Origin: UBA8886 sp963578705
GTDB taxonomy: Archaea > Thermoplasmatota > Poseidoniia > MGIII > CG-Epi1
Length of the DNA stretch: 49,639 bases
Reading direction: 5' to 3'
Assembly: GCA_963578705.1 (NCBI GenBank)
Contig: CAUZDT010000003.1
Location: 1 to 49,639 of the forward strand
Part shown: positions 8,359 to 15,841 of the stretch, piece after piece
Layout of the letters: every line of letters begins with the position of its first letter
Position numbering within the stretch: the stretch's first letter is position 1
The notes under the pieces: model-generated
What the model was told of the DNA's origin: nothing
The model's database searches: none
Seen by the model: the letters and a program-made list of their open reading frames with translations, nothing else
Position numbers and translations under genes: made by a program

Positions 8359-10674
8359 TCAGTTCCTCAGCGGTTTCCCCGTCGTGAGCATGTGTTCAAT
8401 CCGCGCCAGTGTCGGCGGCAGGCGCACCAGCGTCATGAACGCCTCGCGCTCCAAATCAAGGATATCGGAATCGTCCAGCTCCTCGGTCGGGTCGGTATCG
8501 CCACCGCTCAGTACGATAGCCAGCTGCCCCGCGACGACCTCGTCGTGCGGCGTCGCCTTGCCCGCGCGGCGCAAATCGGCGACCGCCATCTCGAGCCCCG
8601 CGCGGCCTGACGCCCCCGGCAGGCGATGCGTCGCCATTTCCGGCGGCTCGTAGCCGTCGACCATTTCCAGACAGCGCGCCTTGGCGTCGACCAGCACGCG
8701 GTCACGGTTCATCGTGATTCCGTCGCCGTCGCGCAGGATTTGCATGTCGCGCGCCTCGAACGCGCTCGTCGCCACCTTGGCGGTGCCGACGTTCTCGAAT
8801 ATCTTCGTTACCGGCGCCATCGGTCCATGCGGCCCTGCCGCGGCCCAGCGGCGCAGCATCTCCTTGCAGCCGCCCCATGCAGGGACCAGTCCCACGCCGA
8901 CCTCGACCAGTCCCGTGTAGGTCTCGGAGTGCGCCTGGATGGCGTCGCACGCCAGCAGCACCTCGCAGCCGCCGCCGATGGCGAGCCCGCTCGGCGCGCC
9001 GACGACCGGGAAGCTGGAGTGCTTGAGTGTCATGAATGCGAGTTGCCCGCCGCTAATCATCTTGCCGATTTCGTCCCACGCGCCGACGTTGGCGACGAAG
9101 AGCGCCAGCCCGATATTGGCGCCAGCCGAGAAGTGCTCGCCGTCGTTGCCGACCACCAGACCCACGAAGTCGCCCCCCTCCACAAGCTCCACGGCCTCGG
9201 CGACCATTTCCAGCCCGAGTGGGTCAATCGCGTTCAGCTTGCTGTGGAATTCGAGCAGCGCGATTCCGTCGCCCGCGTCCCATAGCGAAGCCGACACGTT
9301 GCTCGCCAGTGGTTTGTCCGCCCGGCGCAGGTCGGCGACGCGCAGAACGCCCGCGTCGCGCGGGATCGCGATGTAGCTGCCGTCGGCCAGTAGCTGTGTC
9401 TCGCCGTCGTAGAGCGGCTTGCCGTGCGCCAGCAATGGCGGCACTGCAGAGCCATCAGCAGCCAGCCGCTCGCAGAGCCACTCCACACCGAGCTCGTCGA
9501 GCATCTCGAACGGCCCGCGCTTCCAGCCATAGCCGAGCCGCATCGCCGCATCAACGTCGGCGGGCGCGGCGGCGATTTCGGGGAGCAGCGACGCGGTGTA
9601 GGCGAGCGTCTGTGACAGCACTTTACACGCAAACTCACCGCCGCGGTCGGGATATTCCACAAGCGTGCGCAGCCCCCGCTTCGCCGCCTTGGGCGACTCC
9701 AGGGAAGGGCGGCGGTCGGCGCGCGCGTATTTGCCCGTCTTCAGGCTGCGCGCCTCTTTCACTTTCTTCCCGCCGTCGCGGTTGAGCCGGTAGAAGCCGC
9801 CCTTCCCCTTGCGGCCGGTATAGCCGGCCGTAATCATCCCGGAGATGGTGGCGGCGATGCCGTTAGCTTCGGCTTCGGCGACGACGCGCCGGTAATCGTC
9901 CTCGGCGGGCAGCGTCGCCAGCATGCTCTCGGCGATGTGCGGCACTAAATCCAGCCCCACAAGGTCGAGCAGTCCGAACACCGCGGTCTTCGGCACGCCT
10001 ATCGGGCGACCCATGACGGCGTCCGTCTCTTCGACGGTCAGCCCCATTTCAATCGCGGCGTTGATGGCGCACTGCATCCAGTAGACGCCGATGCGGTTGC
10101 CGATGAATCCCGGCGTGTCATTGCAGACGACGACGCCCTTGCCGAGCCGCCGATCGGCGAAGTCCCGAAAGGCGGCGAGCCGCTCCGGCTCCATCGTCGG
10201 TGACGGGACGATTTCGAGCAGACGCAAGTAGCGCGGCGGGTTGAAGAAATGGGTTACCAGGAAGTCGCGTTCGAAGCGCTCCCCCATCCCCGCGACGAGT
10301 TGCGCGCGTGGGATGGTTGAAGTGTTGGAGCTGATAATGCTCCCCGGCTTGCGCACTTTTTCGAGCTGGCGGAAGACATTCCGCTTTATATTCAGGTCTT
10401 CGAGAACTACCTCGACAGTCCAGTCCGCCTCGGTGACGCGGCCGAGATGGTCCTCCAGGTTGCCGGGCCGGATGCGCTCGGCAAAATCTGCATGCATCAG
10501 CGGCGCCGGCTTCGCCTTGCGCAGCCGCGCTATCGCGCCGCGCGCCAATGCGTCGCGGTCCGCGTCACCATCCGGGACGATGTCGAGCAATTCCACGCTC
10601 ACACCAGCGTTCGCCAGGTGCGCCGCGATGCCGGTGCCCATGACACCCGAGCCGATGACCGCTGCGCGCTCCAT
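8359..10674 (-). CDS. fadN: 3-hydroxyacyl-CoA dehydrogenase / enoyl-CoA hydratase fusion (FadN type)
   Basis: Bifunctional enzyme of 771 residues hydrating enoyl-CoA and oxidising 3-hydroxyacyl-CoA with NAD. Order is dehydrogenase first: Rossmann GSGVMGTG (8-15), 3HCDH N and C domains with VTHFFNPPRYLRLLEIV and NDTPGFIGNRIG (to about 285), a second degenerate C domain (about 355-450), then a crotonase domain from about residue 480 with HFSAGANIG and PSGLAIGGGCEVLLACD. This order and size match Bacillus FadN, not E. coli FadB. ATG 10674 shares one base with the fadA stop (TGATG); an earlier frame start lies inside fadA and is rejected. Confidence 0.94.
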   Translation of the reverse strand: MERAAVIGSGVMGTGIAAHLANAGVSVELLDIVPDGDADRDALARGAIARLRKAKPAPLMHADFAERIRPGNLEDHLGRVTEADWTVEVVLEDLNIKRNVFRQLEKVRKPGSIISSNTSTIPRAQLVAGMGERFERDFLVTHFFNPPRYLRLLEIVPSPTMEPERLAAFRDFADRRLGKGVVVCNDTPGFIGNRIGVYWMQCAINAAIEMGLTVEETDAVMGRPIGVPKTAVFGLLDLVGLDLVPHIAESMLATLPAEDDYRRVVAEAEANGIAATISGMITAGYTGRKGKGGFYRLNRDGGKKVKEARSLKTGKYARADRRPSLESPKAAKRGLRTLVEYPDRGGEFACKVLSQTLAYTASLLPEIAAAPADVDAAMRLGYGWKRGPFEMLDELGVEWLCERLAADGSAVPPLLAHGKPLYDGETQLLADGSYIAIPRDAGVLRVADLRRADKPLASNVSASLWDAGDGIALLEFHSKLNAIDPLGLEMVAEAVELVEGGDFVGLVVGNDGEHFSAGANIGLALFVANVGAWDEIGKMISGGQLAFMTLKHSSFPVVGAPSGLAIGGGCEVLLACDAIQAHSETYTGLVEVGVGLVPAWGGCKEMLRRWAAAGPHGPMAPVTKIFENVGTAKVATSAFEARDMQILRDGDGITMNRDRVLVDAKARCLEMVDGYEPPEMATHRLPGASGRAGLEMAVADLRRAGKATPHDEVVAGQLAIVLSGGDTDPTEELDDSDILDLEREAFMTLVRLPPTLARIEHMLTTGKPLRN

Positions 10675-11810
10675 CACGCCGCCTCGAGCACCGTCGCGAT
10701 GCCCTGCCCGCCGCCGATGCACATCGTTGCCAGTGCGTAGCGGCCGCCCTCGCGCTGGAGCAGTGCCGCCGCCTTGCCGGTAATGCGCGCGCCACTGGCA
10801 CCGAGCGGGTGGCCTAGCGCAATCGCGCCGCCGTCCAGGTTCACCTTGGCGTGCGACAGCCCCAGTTTGTCCAGCACCGCGAGGGATTGCGCCGCGAACG
10901 CCTCGTTGAGCTCGACCAGGTCTATTTGCCCCAGCTCGAGCCCGGCGCGATCGAGTGCTTTGCGGATCGCCTCGACAGGGCCGATTCCCATGATTTCGGG
11001 CGCGCAGCCCGAGACGGCGGTGGCGCGGATGCGCGCCATGACCGGCAGTTTGTGGCGCTTGGCGTATTCGGCTGAAGTCACCAGCACTGCCGCAGCGCCG
11101 TCGGTCAGCGGCGACGAAGTGCCGGCCGTCACACTGCCTGCGGCGTCGAAGGCGGGCTTCAGCGCCGCCAGATTCTCGGCGGTAGTATCGGGACGCGGGC
11201 AGCCGTCGGCGGCGACCGGGCCGCCGCCGTTCTCGATGGGCACAATTTCAGCCTCGAAACTGCCGTCGCCCGCGGCGCGCAGTGCGCGCAGCTGCGACTC
11301 GAGCGCAAACGCCTCCTGCGCTTTGCGCGAAATATCGTATTTGCGCGCCAGATTCTCGGCGGTCAGTCCCATATTGATGTAGACTTCGGGTGCGCGCTCG
11401 TAAAGCCCGGGGTGCGGCAGCGGGTTGAACCCCATCATCGGCACCCGTGACATCGACTCGACACCGCCACAGACGAACGCCTCGCCCGCACCGGTCGCGA
11501 TGGCGCCGACCGCCATGTGGATCGCCTGCATCGACGACCCGCAGAAGCGGTTCACCGTCGTCCCCGCCACCGATGGCGGCAGGTCCGCAAGGAAGCCGAC
11601 GATGCGCGCCACGTTGAGGCCCTGCTCGCCTTCCGGGAACGCGCAGCCGATAATCAGGTCTTCCAGCCCGGCGGGGTCGGCGCCAGTTTGCTCGAGCAGT
11701 CTGCGCACCACCTGTGCCATCAGTTCGTCGGGCCGCACCTTCGCCAGCGCACCCTTGCGCGCTGGGGTGAAGGGCGAACGCGCGTAGCCTGCAATTACTG
11801 CCTCGCTCAT
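10674..11810 (-). CDS. fadA: Acetyl-CoA acyltransferase (thiolase)
   Basis: Degradative thiolase, 378 residues, releasing acetyl-CoA in the last beta-oxidation step. Active-site Cys90 in VNRFCGSSMQA, His334 in GGAIALGHPLGASGAR and Cys364 in CIGGGQG; VELNEAFAAQS is also typical. It is the first gene of a tight three-gene operon (fadA-fadN-fadE) equivalent in content to the Bacillus fadNAE operon. ATG 11810 lies 24 bp from the TATATAAT box, so the mRNA is probably leaderless. Control by the divergent TrmB protein is inferred from position. Confidence 0.95.
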   Translation of the reverse strand: MSEAVIAGYARSPFTPARKGALAKVRPDELMAQVVRRLLEQTGADPAGLEDLIIGCAFPEGEQGLNVARIVGFLADLPPSVAGTTVNRFCGSSMQAIHMAVGAIATGAGEAFVCGGVESMSRVPMMGFNPLPHPGLYERAPEVYINMGLTAENLARKYDISRKAQEAFALESQLRALRAAGDGSFEAEIVPIENGGGPVAADGCPRPDTTAENLAALKPAFDAAGSVTAGTSSPLTDGAAAVLVTSAEYAKRHKLPVMARIRATAVSGCAPEIMGIGPVEAIRKALDRAGLELGQIDLVELNEAFAAQSLAVLDKLGLSHAKVNLDGGAIALGHPLGASGARITGKAAALLQREGGRYALATMCIGGGQGIATVLEAA

Positions 11811-11829
11811 CAGTGCCCATTCTTCCCTG

Positions 11830-11837
11830 TATATAAT
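11830..11837 (-). promoter_or_regulatory. TATA box of the fad operon
   Basis: TATATAAT (ATTATATA on minus) is centred about 24 bp from fadA ATG 11810. Confidence 0.7.
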
Positions 11838-11838
11838 A

Positions 11839-11855
11839 GTTTAATAAAATAAAAC
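11839..11855. promoter_or_regulatory. Pseudo-palindrome between divergent fadA and trmB TATA boxes
   Basis: GTTTAATAAAATAAAAC is an imperfect palindrome of the form GTTTnATnnnATnAAAC, placed exactly between the two back-to-back TATA boxes. A protein bound here would touch both preinitiation complexes, so it is the best candidate operator for the adjacent TrmB protein. AT-richness alone makes partial symmetry easy, so this is tentative. Confidence 0.4.
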
Positions 11856-11856
11856 A

Positions 11857-11864
11857 TTTATATA
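11857..11864 (+). promoter_or_regulatory. TATA box of trmB-like gene
   Basis: TTTATATA is centred 25 bp before GTG 11886, implying a leaderless mRNA. Confidence 0.75.
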
Positions 11865-11885
11865 GAAGAACCTTTTCTTGGGGAC

Positions 11886-12632
11886 GTGGACACCACACCA
11901 CAAAGTCCGGATACTGTGCTCCACACGCTGGGGCTTTCCGAGGGCGAGGCGGAGGTGTACCGACTGCTGCTCCGAGCCGGTGAAGCCAGCGTCGGGGACA
12001 TCAGTCGCGGTTGTGCCTTCTCGCGCGCCCGGATTTACGGCATCCTGGACAACCTCGCCGCGCGGGGCGCAGCGCACCAGGTCTCGGCGCACCCCCGCAC
12101 CTACGCGCCCGAGAACCCGCGCCGGCTGGCCGAGCTGCGGCTGCGCGAAGTCGAGGCGGCCTGCGCCGCTGCCGAGGAGACGCTGATTCCGCTCTACGAA
12201 ATGCAGGAGCGCAGCTACACCGAGTCGGTGACGGTGCGCGACATGGGCGTTTTCCAGCAGGTCGAGGAGATGTGCCTGCGCGCGACCGAGAGCATCGACG
12301 GCATCGCCGCCTTCCTGCCCTCCGCCATCCCTGACTCGCTCTGCCGTGCGCTTGCGAGTGCCGCGCGCGCCGGCGTCCGGGTGCGGCTGCTCTTCCCGCT
12401 GGGCGAGGCGCCGCTCGATCTGGCGCGGCTCCCCGGTATGTACGAAATCCGCCGTGCCGCGACCCCCGCTGCGGGAATGTTCATCATCGATCAGGCCGAG
12501 CTGTTGATTGGCGGGCTCGAGAAGCCGGAGTCGGCGACGCACCTGCTCGGGCTCTGGCTGCACCACGAGGAACTGGCGCGGCTCTCGGGACAGATTTTCG
12601 AGACACTTTTCGCGGCAGGCGAGCCGCTGTAA
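11886..12632 (+). CDS. TrmB-family transcriptional regulator
   Basis: A 248-residue archaeal regulator. The N-terminal winged helix-turn-helix is LGLSEGEAEVYRLLLRAGE, then SVGDISRGCAFSRARIYGIL and DNLAARG (about residues 11-60), followed by an Arg/Glu-rich coiled-coil dimerisation helix and a C-terminal effector-type domain (about 105-245) of the PLD-like/TrmB C type (VRVRLLFPLGEA, MFIIDQAELLIGG). Members of this family bind sugars or other metabolites; the ligand here is unknown. Divergent pairing with fadA suggests control of fatty-acid oxidation. The start GTG 11886 is set by the TATA spacing. Confidence 0.88.
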   Translation: MDTTPQSPDTVLHTLGLSEGEAEVYRLLLRAGEASVGDISRGCAFSRARIYGILDNLAARGAAHQVSAHPRTYAPENPRRLAELRLREVEAACAAAEETLIPLYEMQERSYTESVTVRDMGVFQQVEEMCLRATESIDGIAAFLPSAIPDSLCRALASAARAGVRVRLLFPLGEAPLDLARLPGMYEIRRAATPAAGMFIIDQAELLIGGLEKPESATHLLGLWLHHEELARLSGQIFETLFAAGEPL

Positions 12633-12655
12633 ACAGGTCGCCGCGATGGAAGTGG

Positions 12656-12730
12656 TGGGCCCGCCCAGATTTGAACTGGAGTACCGGCGTCCCGAACGCC
12701 GAAGGATGGACCAAACTACCCTACGGGCCC
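12656..12730 (-). tRNA. tRNA-Pro (anticodon CGG)
   Basis: Acceptor GGGCCCG (complement of 12724-12730) pairs with CGGGCCC (complement of 12657-12663). Anticodon stem CGGCG/CGCCG around loop TTCGGGA gives CGG, with G37 as usual for Pro. Discriminator A (12656) is followed by encoded CCA (12653-12655). A CTTTTTA element at 12757-12763 is about 30 bp upstream on the minus strand. Confidence 0.93.
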
Positions 12731-12776
12731 CGCCGGCGGCGCCACGCAGGGTGCGCTAAAAAGGTCGCGGAACGGT

Positions 12777-12795
12777 TTTCAGACGCGTGCTGAAA
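12777..12795. repeat. Inverted repeat upstream of the TBP promoter
   Basis: TTTCAG (12777-12782) and CTGAAA (12790-12795) flank ACGCGTG, itself nearly symmetrical. The element lies 12 bp before the TBP TATA box, where an activator or a second basal factor might bind. Confidence 0.35.
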
Positions 12796-12806
12796 CGTAT
12801 TTAAGC

Positions 12807-12814
12807 TTTATATA
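12807..12814 (+). promoter_or_regulatory. TATA box for the TBP gene
   Basis: A textbook TTTATATA, preceded by AAGC. The predicted transcript start is near 12835, leaving a leader of about 15 nt before ATG 12850, longer than for most genes here. Confidence 0.75.
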
Positions 12815-12849
12815 GCTGAATTAAATAGGCGCCTCTCAGGGGTTTTACC

Positions 12850-13404
12850 ATGGCAGAAATAACAGTAGTCAACGTCGTGGCCAGCGCCTCGATTGGTAAG
12901 GAATTGATGTTGCAGGACATCGCCTTCCAGCTCGAAGGTGCCGAATATGACCAGGACCGGTTCCCGGGGCTGATTTACAAGCTTAAAGAGCCCAAGACGG
13001 CGGTGCTCATCTTCCGCAGCGGGAAGGTAGTCTGCACCGGTGCACGCTCGATTCCGAACGTGCATGTCGCCATCAACAAGGTGGTAGCCAAGCTGCGCAA
13101 GCTTAAGATGCCAGTCCATGACGAGCCGGACATCGTTATCCAGAACATCGTCGCCACTACCAATCTGGAGTCAACGCTCAACCTGATTCAGATTGCGATG
13201 TCGCTCGGCTTCGAAAATGTCGAATACGAGCCCGAGGCGTTCCCGGGGCTGGTCTACCGTATGGCTGACCCGAAGGTCGTGCTGCTGCTCTTCGGCAGCG
13301 GTAAGATGGTCTGTGTCGGCGCGCGAGAGGTCAACGACATCAAGAACGCCGTCCGCAACATCAAGCACGAGCTCCGTACTGCCGGACTGCTGCGAGAGGA
13401 CTAG
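12850..13404 (+). CDS. tbp: TATA-binding protein (TBP)
   Basis: Archaeal basal transcription factor, 184 residues, made of two imperfect repeats of about 90 residues forming the DNA saddle. Repeat 1: VVNVVASASIG then FPGLIYKLKEPKTAVLIF and SGKVVCTGA. Repeat 2: IVIQNIVATTNLES then FPGLVYRMADPKVVLLLF and SGKMVCVGA. The paired Phe residues of each FPGL region are the intercalating residues of the family. Acidic C-terminus, no extension. It is the first gene of a run TBP-aIF5A-agmatinase with only 23 nt to the next start, so probably co-transcribed. Confidence 0.97.
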   Translation: MAEITVVNVVASASIGKELMLQDIAFQLEGAEYDQDRFPGLIYKLKEPKTAVLIFRSGKVVCTGARSIPNVHVAINKVVAKLRKLKMPVHDEPDIVIQNIVATTNLESTLNLIQIAMSLGFENVEYEPEAFPGLVYRMADPKVVLLLFGSGKMVCVGAREVNDIKNAVRNIKHELRTAGLLRED

Positions 13405-13427
13405 CTCCCCGTCCGCGGAGTGCAACC

Positions 13428-13823
13428 ATGACCACCAGCATCCAGGAAATTCGGTCGCTCAAGGTAGGACGCTACATCCTCGTCGATGACGCCCCGTGCC
13501 GGATCGTCGAGTACATCATCTCCAAGCCCGGCAAGCACGGTGAAGCCAAGGCGCGCATCGTCGCAGTCGGAATCTTCGACGGCACCAAGCGGTCGCTGGT
13601 CCACCCCGTCAAGCACAAGCTGCACGTGCCGCAGGTGGACAACCGCAAGGGGCAGGTGCTGGCGCACATGGGTGCTGAGGTGCAATTCATGGACCTGGAG
13701 ACCTGGGAGACCTTTACCATCCCGATGGCCGACATCCCCGAGGAGTTCCAAGGCAGCCTCGAGCCCGGCAGCGAAATCCGTTTCCTGCAGGCGATGGGGC
13801 GGCGGCTGGTCACGCGTGCCTGA
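13428..13823 (+). CDS. Translation factor aIF5A
   Basis: Archaeal initiation/elongation factor 5A, 131 residues, helping ribosomes through difficult peptide bonds. The N-terminal SH3-like domain carries the hypusine loop KPGKHGEAK with Lys36 as the modification site; the C-terminal OB fold starts near residue 72. GGAG about 8 nt before ATG 13428 is a clear ribosome-binding site, in contrast to the leaderless first genes. Its last 8 bp overlap the start of the agmatinase gene. Confidence 0.97.
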   Translation: MTTSIQEIRSLKVGRYILVDDAPCRIVEYIISKPGKHGEAKARIVAVGIFDGTKRSLVHPVKHKLHVPQVDNRKGQVLAHMGAEVQFMDLETWETFTIPMADIPEEFQGSLEPGSEIRFLQAMGRRLVTRA

Positions 13824-14685
13824 GTTTTTTGCCGACGCTGAAGCGGCCTTCGATGACGCGCGTTTTGTAATCTGGGGCTACCCCTTCGACGGCACCGCCT
13901 GCTTTCGCAAGGGCACCGTTGATGGTCCCGAGGCGATTCGATTCCACAGCCACAACTTCGAGTCATGGCTCAACGATCTTGGCCTCGACCTGCGCGACGT
14001 TCCGGCCCACGACTGGGGCGACGTCGAGGCGGTCGCCGACCAGGCGGCCAACAACAGCGCCATCGAGGAAATCGTCGGCCGCATCGGCGCTGCCGGCAAG
14101 TTCCCGGTCGGCCTCGGCGGCGAGCATTCGCTCACCCCTCCGGCGGTCGCCGCGCTGAAGCGCCACTACCCGGAGTTGGGAGTCATTATCCTCGACGCGC
14201 ACCTCGACTACCGCGACGGCTATCAGGGCGCGAAGTGGTCGCACGCCGCGACGACGCGCCGCGTCTCCGAAATCGTCGGCCCCGAACGCGTCCGCCCCCT
14301 CGGCATCCGCTCGCTTTCGCGCGAGGAGCTGCACGCGGCGCGCGAGGATGGCCTCAGTTACGTCGAGGCGGGCTGGAGCGAGCTGCGCGAGCACCTCTCT
14401 GACATGGTCGAGGCGCTCGACGGGCCGCTCTACTTGAGCCTTGACATGGACGCGATTGACCCCGCCTTCGCCCCCGGCGTCGGCACCCCCGAGCCGTTCG
14501 GCATGACGCCCCACGAGGTGTTGCAGGTGCTCAACTTCCTGAGCGACCGGCTAGTCGGCTTCGACTGTGTCGAGACCTGCCCGCCCGCTGACAACGGCAA
14601 CACCGCCGCGCTAGCGGCACGGTTGGTGCGCCACACCATCGGCGCCGTCGCGAAGGCGCAGCCGCGCGACACCGCTACGCCCTAG
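13816..14685 (+). CDS. speB: Agmatinase / arginase (ureohydrolase) family
   Basis: Mn-dependent ureohydrolase, 289 residues, most likely splitting agmatine to putrescine and urea. Metal ligands lie in GGEHS (family GGDHS), DAHLDYRDG and SLDMDAIDPAFAPG, with SHAATTRRV after the second motif. GTG 13816 is inside the last codons of the aIF5A gene and gives a normal family N-terminus; the much longer open frame would overlay aIF5A and is rejected. The context is meaningful: putrescine leads to spermidine, the donor for (deoxy)hypusine on aIF5A Lys36, so substrate supply and target factor are translationally coupled. Convergent with the glycosylase gene (4-bp overlap). Confidence 0.9.
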   Translation: MPEFFADAEAAFDDARFVIWGYPFDGTACFRKGTVDGPEAIRFHSHNFESWLNDLGLDLRDVPAHDWGDVEAVADQAANNSAIEEIVGRIGAAGKFPVGLGGEHSLTPPAVAALKRHYPELGVIILDAHLDYRDGYQGAKWSHAATTRRVSEIVGPERVRPLGIRSLSREELHAAREDGLSYVEAGWSELREHLSDMVEALDGPLYLSLDMDAIDPAFAPGVGTPEPFGMTPHEVLQVLNFLSDRLVGFDCVETCPPADNGNTAALAARLVRHTIGAVAKAQPRDTATP

Positions 14686-15290
14686 TATTCAACTGGTTCC
14701 GGGTCGAGCGAGCGCCAGAGGTACCACGCTGCGACTGACCGCCATGGCCGCCATACCGCGCCGATTTCGCGCAGCTGCGCCACTTCGAGCGCTTCGCCGT
14801 AGGCGAGCCGCATCCCCGCCACTATCCCGAGGTCGTCCAGCGGCAGCACGTCGGGCCGCAGCAGGTGGAAAATAAGGAACATCTCCGCCGTCCAGCACCC
14901 CACCCCGCGCAATCGGCAGAGCTGCGCAATCGCCGCCTCGTCGTCGAGCGGGACCCAGTCAATGTCCCACACCTCCCGGTCCCGCGCCAGCTCATGGATG
15001 TATTCCGTCTTGCGCTGCGAAAGCCCCGCCGGCCGCAGCTGCTCCACGCCGCGCGCCAGCACCGCCTCGACCGTCACCGCCCCGTCGCAAATCGCCTCGA
15101 GCCGGCCCCAGACGATCTGCGCCGCCCTGACTGAAATATGCTGCCCCGCAATCGCGCGCGCGAGCGTGAAGAACGGCTCCGCGCGCGGCTCGAGCCGCTC
15201 CCCCGGGAAGCTGTCGATAATCGCCGCCAGTACCGGGTCGCCCGCGCGCAGTTCGTCGCAGGCGCGTCCCCACCTCTCCGGCTCGTCCAT
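14682..15290 (-). CDS. DNA-3-methyladenine glycosylase, AlkA/HhH-GPD type
   Basis: Base-excision repair glycosylase of 202 residues, shorter than E. coli AlkA because the N-terminal TATA-fold domain is absent. Substrate-side helix LARAIAGQHISVRAA (44-58), helix-hairpin-helix LRGVGCWTAEMFL (127-139), and after it VLPLDDLG with the catalytic Asp (152/153). It removes alkylated purines; exact lesion range unknown. ATG 15290 is 25 bp from the AT box at 15312-15318. Confidence 0.9.
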   Translation of the reverse strand: MDEPERWGRACDELRAGDPVLAAIIDSFPGERLEPRAEPFFTLARAIAGQHISVRAAQIVWGRLEAICDGAVTVEAVLARGVEQLRPAGLSQRKTEYIHELARDREVWDIDWVPLDDEAAIAQLCRLRGVGCWTAEMFLIFHLLRPDVLPLDDLGIVAGMRLAYGEALEVAQLREIGAVWRPWRSVAAWYLWRSLDPEPVEY

Positions 15291-15311
15291 GCCCCGGCAG
15301 CGACGCGCGGC

Positions 15312-15318
15312 TAAAATA
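15312..15318. promoter_or_regulatory. Single AT box placed symmetrically for two divergent genes
   Basis: TAAAATA is centred 25 bp from the glycosylase ATG (15290, minus) and 25 bp from the tRNA-Leu 5' end (15340, plus). It is the only AT-rich element in this GC-rich gap. Confidence 0.55.
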
Positions 15319-15339
15319 CCCCCGACCTTCGGCCGCAGG

Positions 15340-15424
15340 GCGCGGGTCGCATAGTCTGGCCAATCGCGGAAGGCTCAAGACCTTCTCCCTCAGGGGTTCG
15401 CAGGTTCGAATCCTGCCCCGCGCA
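15340..15424 (+). tRNA. tRNA-Leu (anticodon CAA)
   Basis: Type II tRNA, 85 nt. Acceptor GCGCGGG (15340-15346) pairs with CCCGCGC (15417-15423); anticodon stem GAAGG/CCTTC flanks loop CTCAAGA, anticodon CAA; a long variable arm follows, and the T arm has GTTCGAATC. Discriminator A15424, CCA encoded at 15425-15427. Confidence 0.94.
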
Positions 15425-15428
15425 CCAT

Positions 15429-15457
15429 TGTTCCACCGACCGCAGGGAGGTGGAACA
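15429..15457. terminator. Hairpin just after tRNA-Leu
   Basis: TGTTCCACC (15429-15437) and GGTGGAACA (15449-15457) are perfect 9-bp arms with an 11-nt loop, one base after the tRNA CCA. A T-rich stretch starts about 20 nt later. Likely terminator or processing barrier for tRNA-Leu; an operator is the alternative. Confidence 0.5.
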
Positions 15458-15481
15458 CCGAGAAGCAGAGGTTACATATTC

Positions 15482-15496
15482 TTTTAAATATATATT
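15482..15496. promoter_or_regulatory. Strong AT/TATA-like element without an obvious gene
   Basis: TTTTAAATATATATT is one of the strongest TATA-like sequences in the window, yet no start codon lies 20-40 bp away on either strand: the ferredoxin gene ends at 15506 and tRNA-Leu ends at 15427. It may be a T-rich terminator for converging transcripts or a promoter for a small or antisense RNA. Confidence 0.35.
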
Positions 15497-15505
15497 GTCG
15501 ATAAA

Positions 15506-15841
15506 TCAGAATTTCATCCGGCACCGCTCGACGACCTCTCCGTGGTGCAGGTGCTGTTCGACGATTTCTGGCACGTCGCGCTCCGGGTCGGCGATGCGAT
15601 ACCATGTTCCTTCCGGGTAGACCACGCAGGAGATGCCGTTCTCGCAGAAGTCGAGGCAGCCCGACTTCTGGACTCGCACCCCTGTAAGGCCCGCCTCGCG
15701 CGCCGCCGCTTTCATCTGTTTCAGCACCGCCAGGCTCCCGCGCCCGGAGCAGCAGGGCCGTGCGGCGTCGGGCGGCCGCTCGTGCCCGCAGATGAAGACG
15801 TGCCGCTCGTATCCCGGCTGCTCGCGGTCTTTCGGGTCGGT
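15506..15841 (-). CDS. Thioredoxin-fold [2Fe-2S] ferredoxin; start codon not identifiable
   Basis: About 110 residues, electron carrier of the (2Fe-2S) ferredoxin family related to NuoE. The first cluster Cys pair is in HVFICGHERPPDAARPCC and the second in KSGCLDFCENG, followed by VVYPEGTWYRI and a C-terminal EHL-like helix, all as in the family. The homology starts near YERHVF, but no ATG, GTG or TTG occurs in this frame between the upstream stop (near 15898) and GTG 15727, and that GTG would remove the first Cys ligands. The coding region therefore begins near 15841 with a non-standard start, or a sequence error or frameshift separates it from a start. The frame opens directly at the pdxT stop, so the two are one transcription unit. 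Confidence 0.8.
   Translation of the reverse strand, partial: TDPKDREQPGYERHVFICGHERPPDAARPCCSGRGSLAVLKQMKAAAREAGLTGVRVQKSGCLDFCENGISCVVYPEGTWYRIADPERDVPEIVEQHLHHGEVVERCRMKF

Noticed and set aside
13486..13815. Upstream extension of the agmatinase frame through the aIF5A gene
   Set aside because: The extra 110 residues are Ser/Arg-rich out-of-frame aIF5A sequence; the family N-terminus begins at GTG 13816.
15390..15605. 71-codon minus-strand frame containing RGAGFEPANP
   Set aside because: This peptide is the well-known false translation of the reverse strand of a tRNA T arm (tRNA-Leu here). Similar false frames cover tRNA-Ala (50-454), tRNA-Ser (994-1314) and tRNA-Pro (12484-12714).
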